DNA from: Candidatus Bathyarchaeota archaeon
GTDB lineage: Archaea; Thermoproteota; Bathyarchaeia; TCS64
Assembly: GCA_030669135.1 (NCBI GenBank)
Contig: DAOVEE010000089.1
Span: 1 to 7,244, forward strand
Reading direction: 5' to 3'
Length of the DNA stretch: 7,244 bases
The translations under genes and the position numbers were made by a program. The notes under the pieces were generated by a model. That model made no database searches. It was not told the DNA's origin and worked only from the letters and a program-made list of their open reading frames with translations. Position 1 is the first letter of the stretch, and the number at the start of each line of letters is the position of its first letter. This document shows positions 4,210 to 7,244 of the stretch, piece after piece.

Positions 4210-4364
4210 AGCTCGGTCACGACCTTGACCCTGAAAATGGTCAGATTGCTATTGATCAGCTCTAGCATCTCCCCATGGGTTACCTTTGGGTGAAGTAAGT
4301 AGCCGGCTCCTCGGAGACACGAGTTCTCGTTTTGAGTGTTGATCAGGGAAACCTCAAAAACCGG
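4206..4364 (-). pseudogene. Possible 3' remnant of a minus-strand gene (no start codon)
   Basis: The minus-strand frame ending at TAG 4208-4206 is open back to a TGA near 4422-4424 and reads like protein: PVFEVSLINTQNENSCLRGA, then GYLLHPKVTHGE, then MLELINSNLTIFRVKVVTEL. Codon choice (ctg, atc, aac, gag, gtc, agg) and about two thirds G/C at third positions match neighbouring genes. The frame has no ATG, GTG or TTG upstream of the Met at 4268; an initiation there would give only 20 residues. The frame also runs into the divergently read kinase gene at 4385, so an intact gene cannot fit. The simplest reading is the decayed 3' end of a gene whose 5' part was replaced; a chance open frame remains possible. 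I do not recognise the family. Confidence 0.3.
4319..4334 (+). terminator. Small hairpin followed by T-run
   Basis: ACGAG (4319-4323) and CTCGT (4326-4330) form a 5-bp stem with a 2-nt loop, running into TTTT (GTTTT). It lies in the 175-bp gap between the zinc-ribbon and kinase genes and could help end transcription of the zinc-ribbon gene, but it is short and may be incidental. Confidence 0.2.
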
Positions 4365-4384
4365 GGGGAACCCAGCATATACAA

Positions 4385-5380
4385 ATGAGCGTCCTCTGCT
4401 CGGGCAGCTACTTGGCGGACTTCATCGTGCCCGACCTCCCGGAGATCGGGGAGCCGGGGAGCCTCGTATACGCTCCGAGGGGGATCCACCTGTCCCCGGG
4501 GGGCCACTCTGCCAACGTTGCCTTGGATCTCGTGCAGCTCGGGCATGAGGAGGTCCATTCGACGGGCTGCGTAGGGGACGATCCCGTCGGGGAGTTCATC
4601 GTCAACCATCTCAGGAATCATGGGGTGCAGGTGCACCCCCAGGTGGCGGAGGGCGTCGCCACGGCCAAGAACATAGCGCTCATAGTGAGGAACCAGGACA
4701 GAAGGTTCATCGCGGAGCTTACGGCCAACACCCTCCTGGAGCCTGGGCACGTGGAGACGCTCATCAGAGGCCTAAGGCCTAGGGTGTTCTACCAGGGAAC
4801 GGTGGGCGGGCTGAGACGCATCGATCCCTGTCTCGACGAGGTTCTTGACGTGGCTAGGGCTGCGGGCTCGATGACCCTTGTGGACGTCATCCCGTCGACG
4901 GATGGCTGGGGGAGCCTGTTGGACGCGCTGTGCGGCGTGGATGTCTTTCACTGCAACCTCGGGGAGGCCAGGGGCTTGCTGGGAGCCGGTGAGCCCACCC
5001 GTCTCCTCGGAGAACTCGTGGCGCGGGGTGTACGGCTGGCAACGGTGTCTGACGGCGCTGAGGGGCTCTACGCTTCCACCGAGTCCCTGTTCGTCCATAT
5101 GCCGAAGTTCAGGGTGGAGGAGGTGGACCCGACGGGGGCTGGGGACGCCCTCTGCGCGGGGCTGATAAAGGCGCTGATCGATGACGGGGTGTCCCCCGGG
5201 CAGCTCAGCACGCTGGAGGCGGAGAGGCTCACCACGTTGATGCTCCGGGGACAGGCGGCGGGCGCCGCCTGCGTCACCGGGGTGGGGGCGACGACAGCCG
5301 TCACATGGCGGGAAACATATTCTCTGATCAGGGAACAGGCGGCGTGGCTGCTTGAGTCAACGACCGTTGAGGAGGTCTGA
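4385..5380 (+). CDS. PfkB/ribokinase-family carbohydrate or nucleoside kinase
   Basis: The 331-aa product is a cytosolic kinase that should transfer the ATP gamma-phosphate to a sugar or nucleoside hydroxyl. The N-terminal PfkB signature is present as P38-G-G-H-S-A-N44-V-A-L with VGDDPVGE (63-70). The NxxE motif that positions Mg/phosphate is N191-L-G-E194, the G-loop-like V221-S-D-G-A-E-G follows, and the second signature D248-P-T-G-A-G-D254 carries the anion hole and the catalytic base Asp254. Length is normal for the family. The substrate cannot be assigned: archaeal relatives include nucleoside, ribokinase-like and sugar kinases. No clear TATA box or Shine-Dalgarno lies just upstream; GGGGGG at 4362-4367 is too far from the ATG. 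The gene heads an operon with a RadB-like ATPase 1 nt downstream. Confidence 0.9.
   Translation: MSVLCSGSYLADFIVPDLPEIGEPGSLVYAPRGIHLSPGGHSANVALDLVQLGHEEVHSTGCVGDDPVGEFIVNHLRNHGVQVHPQVAEGVATAKNIALIVRNQDRRFIAELTANTLLEPGHVETLIRGLRPRVFYQGTVGGLRRIDPCLDEVLDVARAAGSMTLVDVIPSTDGWGSLLDALCGVDVFHCNLGEARGLLGAGEPTRLLGELVARGVRLATVSDGAEGLYASTESLFVHMPKFRVEEVDPTGAGDALCAGLIKALIDDGVSPGQLSTLEAERLTTLMLRGQAAGAACVTGVGATTAVTWRETYSLIREQAAWLLESTTVEEV
5371..5376 (+). promoter_or_regulatory. Shine-Dalgarno that fixes the RadB-like start
   Basis: GGAGGT, inside the last codons of the kinase gene, lies 5 nt before ATG 5382. It supports this ATG over the in-frame TTG at 5352, and contrasts with the leaderless look of the first genes of transcripts. 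Confidence 0.75.
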
Positions 5381-5381
5381 G

Positions 5382-6074
5382 ATGTCCATCAGGGGGGCGG
5401 GGAGGGTGAAGACGGGCTTGGAGCCCCTCGACAAGCTTCTCGGCGGCGGCTTCCCCTGCGGCGCCGTGAGCCTTGTGTACGGGGAGGCCGCCACGGGTAA
5501 GACGACCCTCGCATTGACCGCAGCTCTGAACCACCTCGGGGAGCACAGGGCGGCGAAGACCGTATACATAGACTCGGACAACAAGCTCAACACGGGGAGG
5601 CTGACCCAGATCGCCGAGCCCCGGGGGGCGGGGCTCCTGAGGAGGCTGCACCTGCACACGCCGCTGAGCTTCCGTGAGCAGGAGGCGACCCTGGAGCAGA
5701 TGCCGGCGCTGGACCCCATGGACCTTGTGGTGCTTGACAGCGTGACGGGGCTCTACAGGGGCGAGACGGTGGACGAGGAGATGACGTACCGCGTCAACAA
5801 AGAACTTAACCGCCAGCTTGGGTACATATCGGAGATGGCGGTACGAAGCGGTGCGGCCTTCCTGCTGACGGGGCAGGTGCGCAGCGTGATGGATACGTCG
5901 CAGATAGAGCCTGTGGCCCCCAGGCTCCTGAGCTACTGGAGCTCCACCGTCCTCAAGCTTGAGAAGACGCCTGAGCAGGGGAGGCGGCAGGCGACGCTGG
6001 AGAAACCCATAACCAGCCCCAACGCCATAAACATCTGGATAACCGAGACAGGAGTGTCGGCGTCGCAGCCATGA
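5382..6074 (+). CDS. RadB-like RecA-superfamily ATPase
   Basis: The 230-aa protein is a single RecA-type core without the N-terminal DNA-binding domain of RadA, matching the short RadB group of archaeal recombinase paralogues, which are thought to assist homologous recombination. It opens with a typical RVKTGLEPLDKLLGGGFPCG lead-in. Walker A is G34-E-A-A-T-G-K40-T-T, and Walker B is L115-V-V-L-D119-S. The segment L161-L-T-G-Q-V-R corresponds to the N-Q-V motif before loop 2, and APRLLSYWSSTVLKLEKT (179-196) matches the loop-2 exit strand of RadB. At the usual catalytic Glu after strand 3 (I-D-T-E-G in RadA) this protein has I63-D-S-D66-N, so Asp replaces Glu. A KaiC- or circadian-like ATPase is a less likely alternative given the size. 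It is translated from a strong GGAGGT site and overlaps carS by 4 nt. Confidence 0.82.
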   Translation: MSIRGAGRVKTGLEPLDKLLGGGFPCGAVSLVYGEAATGKTTLALTAALNHLGEHRAAKTVYIDSDNKLNTGRLTQIAEPRGAGLLRRLHLHTPLSFREQEATLEQMPALDPMDLVVLDSVTGLYRGETVDEEMTYRVNKELNRQLGYISEMAVRSGAAFLLTGQVRSVMDTSQIEPVAPRLLSYWSSTVLKLEKTPEQGRRQATLEKPITSPNAINIWITETGVSASQP

Positions 6075-6547
6075 ACCTAGAGACAGTTTTGGCCGCCGTC
6101 TACCTCTTCCTCCCCGCATACTTCGCCAACGGCAGCCCCGTGGTCCTCGGCGGCGGCGAGCCCCTGGACGGCGGCAGAAAGTGGCTCGACGGCAAGCCCT
6201 TCCTGGGCAGCCACAAGACTGTCAAGGGGACGTTACTCGGCGTCGTCGTCGGCGCCGTGGTCGGCGTCCTGCAGGGGAACCCCCTGGGCGGCGCCCTCCA
6301 GTCCGTCGGCGCCGTGGCAGGCGACATAGTGGCCAGCTTCTTCAAGCGCCGCTGGAACCTGAGGCCAGGGGAGAGCATGCCGCTGGTGGATCAGCTTGAT
6401 TTTATCACCTTCGCCGTCCTGCTGAGCTACCCCGTCCAGCGCACGTCTCTGGAGGCTATGCTGGTTATACTCGTCCTGACGGTGCCCATACACTACATCG
6501 TGAACTACCTAGCGTGGCTTCTGAGGCTCAAGGAGAACCCCTGGTAG
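6071..6547 (+). CDS. carS: CDP-archaeol synthase (CTP:2,3-di-O-geranylgeranylglycerol-1-phosphate cytidylyltransferase), DUF46
   Basis: This 158-aa integral membrane enzyme should activate 2,3-di-O-geranylgeranylglyceryl phosphate with CTP, forming CDP-archaeol for attachment of polar head groups in archaeal membrane lipids. Family motifs are all present: L14-P-A-Y-F-A-N-G-S-P23, L32-D-G-G-R-K-W-L-D-G-K-P-F-L-G-S-H-K-T-V-K-G53, G84-D-I-V-A-S-F-F-K-R-R, and P104-L-V-D-Q-L-D-F-I112. Hydrophobic segments at about 5-19, 54-68, 75-91, 111-121 and 128-150 fit the multi-spanning topology, with the conserved polar motifs in cytosolic loops. The start overlaps the RadB-like gene (ATGA) and has no Shine-Dalgarno, so translation is probably coupled. 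Its stop codon abuts that of the convergent metallo-hydrolase gene with no gap. Confidence 0.9.
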   Translation: MNLETVLAAVYLFLPAYFANGSPVVLGGGEPLDGGRKWLDGKPFLGSHKTVKGTLLGVVVGAVVGVLQGNPLGGALQSVGAVAGDIVASFFKRRWNLRPGESMPLVDQLDFITFAVLLSYPVQRTSLEAMLVILVLTVPIHYIVNYLAWLLRLKENPW

Positions 6548-7243
6548 CTAGACGAGTCTGCGCCTCGGTTCCTTCCCGGCCTCGAACACCCTGCCGCAGT
6601 AGTTCACCGCGAAGCTGGTGGGGAACGCGTTGTAGAGCATGGCCATGGCTTTGAAGCCGGTGCAGTGGCATGGGCTCAGGAACTTGAGGCCGAGTCTGCG
6701 CAGCCCCTCTATGGTCTTGTCGATGTAGGCGTCGTCGCGGCCTATCAGGTGGGTGCCCCCGATCAGGCCGTGGAGGCCGCTGAAGCCGCCCAGCTTCATG
6801 GCGTGCAGCGCCGTGTTCACGGGGCCGGAGTGGGCGCACCCGGTTATCAGCCAGGGGCCGACGCCCTCAACGTCCGTCCACAGCGCCTGGTCGCAGAGTA
6901 TCTTGTCGTCCCTTTCCTCGCCGTCCACCACCACTATTCTCCTTCCCCCGTCCGTGGGCGGTGAGATCTCTTCGAACCCGGTCACTCTGGGCACCTGGCC
7001 GGTGGTCCAGAGCCCGGGCACGACCTCTTGTGCTTTGTCGGAGATGACGAGCTCCCCGCCGACTGCCTCGATGTCCTCCACGCCCTGCCCCTCCGGGACG
7101 CCTCCTCTGGTCCTCTTGCCGTGCCTGTCTTCGTAGTAGCGGGGCAGGAAGCAGTGGGGGTGGGCGTAGACGGGGCATCCTCCGGCCGCCTCCACCACCT
7201 CCACCGTGGCGACGGTGTGGTCGCTGTGGCCGTGGCTCAGGAC
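6548..7243 (-). CDS. Metallo-beta-lactamase-fold hydrolase, dihydropterin-ribofuranosylaminobenzene-phosphate-synthase-like, N-terminus missing
   Basis: The visible 231 residues begin inside the gene with V-L-S-H-G-H-S-D-H, the H-x-H-x-D-H metal-binding motif, so the gene starts beyond the window's right edge and the GTG at 7204 is internal. Later motifs identify the subfamily: T81-G-Q-V-P-R, an acidic D-x-A-L strand, T134-G-C-A-H-S-G (His138), G162-G-T-H-L (His165) and S190-P-C-H-C-T-G (His193). This set marks the archaeal/bacterial MBL proteins annotated as 7,8-dihydropterin-6-methyl-4-(beta-D-ribofuranosyl)aminobenzene-5'-phosphate synthase, a name derived from a Methanocaldococcus protein and not a reliable indicator of in vivo function here. 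Two metal ions are likely. It is cytosolic, with no signal visible in this part. It converges on carS with directly adjacent stop codons. Confidence 0.88.
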   Translation of the reverse strand, partial: VLSHGHSDHTVATVEVVEAAGGCPVYAHPHCFLPRYYEDRHGKRTRGGVPEGQGVEDIEAVGGELVISDKAQEVVPGLWTTGQVPRVTGFEEISPPTDGGRRIVVVDGEERDDKILCDQALWTDVEGVGPWLITGCAHSGPVNTALHAMKLGGFSGLHGLIGGTHLIGRDDAYIDKTIEGLRRLGLKFLSPCHCTGFKAMAMLYNAFPTSFAVNYCGRVFEAGKEPRRRLV

Positions 7244-7244
7244 G

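Noticed and set aside
4252..4346. 8-bp direct repeat TTGATCAG (4252-4259 and 4339-4346)
   Set aside because: It is short, widely spaced and lacks flanking features of an insertion or attachment site; not enough to call a mobile-element scar.
5328..6119. 263-codon minus-strand open frame opposite the RadB-like gene
   Set aside because: Its low-complexity Arg/Pro/Leu composition and complete overlap with a RecA-type ATPase carrying intact Walker motifs mark it as an antisense shadow.
6753..7136. Plus-strand open frame rich in Ser, Pro and Thr opposite the metallo-hydrolase
   Set aside because: The minus strand encodes a full set of metallo-beta-lactamase motifs; this frame is its antisense shadow.

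Overview
The window looks archaeal. It encodes a DUF46/CarS-type CDP-archaeol synthase (an archaeal ether-lipid enzyme) and a short RadB-like RecA-fold ATPase, and several genes have a TATA-like box about 30 bp before the start codon, as expected for leaderless or near-leaderless mRNAs. Arg codons are mostly AGG/CGN and ATA is common for Ile. The phylum cannot be fixed from this sequence; RadB and CarS would suit several archaeal lineages. No rRNA, tRNA, CRISPR array, insertion sequence or integrase was seen.

Layout. At the left edge (1-91, minus) lies the N-terminus of a macro-domain protein, preceded by a possible 17-codon leader ORF whose stop overlaps its start. A 348-bp spacer follows, with divergent promoter signals. 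Then come a CPA1/NhaP-type cation/proton antiporter (440-1693) and a ferritin-like helical protein (1733-2227). An AT-rich spacer carries a near-perfect 19-bp dyad ahead of a protein with a degenerate receiver domain and an unrecognised C-terminal half (2373-3053). A run of small genes follows, each with its own promoter: a 54-aa ribbon-helix-helix regulator (3210-3374), a 92-aa conserved-looking unknown (3520-3798) and a double zinc-ribbon protein (3844-4209). From 4206 to about 4364 the minus strand holds an open, coding-like stretch with no start codon, perhaps the 3' remnant of a lost gene.

The right half is a compact operon on the plus strand: PfkB-family sugar/nucleoside kinase (4385-5380), RadB-like ATPase (5382-6074) and CarS (6071-6547). 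Spacing is 1 nt, then a 4-nt overlap. A convergent metallo-beta-lactamase-fold gene of the dihydropterin-ribofuranosylaminobenzene-phosphate-synthase-like family abuts carS stop to stop and runs off the right edge.

How the genes fit together. The kinase-RadB-CarS operon is probably co-transcribed, but its functional link is unclear: sugar or nucleoside phosphorylation, DNA repair and lipid head-group activation. The middle region (about 2230-4210) is the least ordinary part: small regulator-like proteins, each preceded by an inverted or repeated sequence over or next to its core promoter, consistent with individually regulated or autoregulated transcription. No single new system can be demonstrated; this small-gene cluster, the pseudo-receiver protein and the antisense remnant are the items most worth checking.
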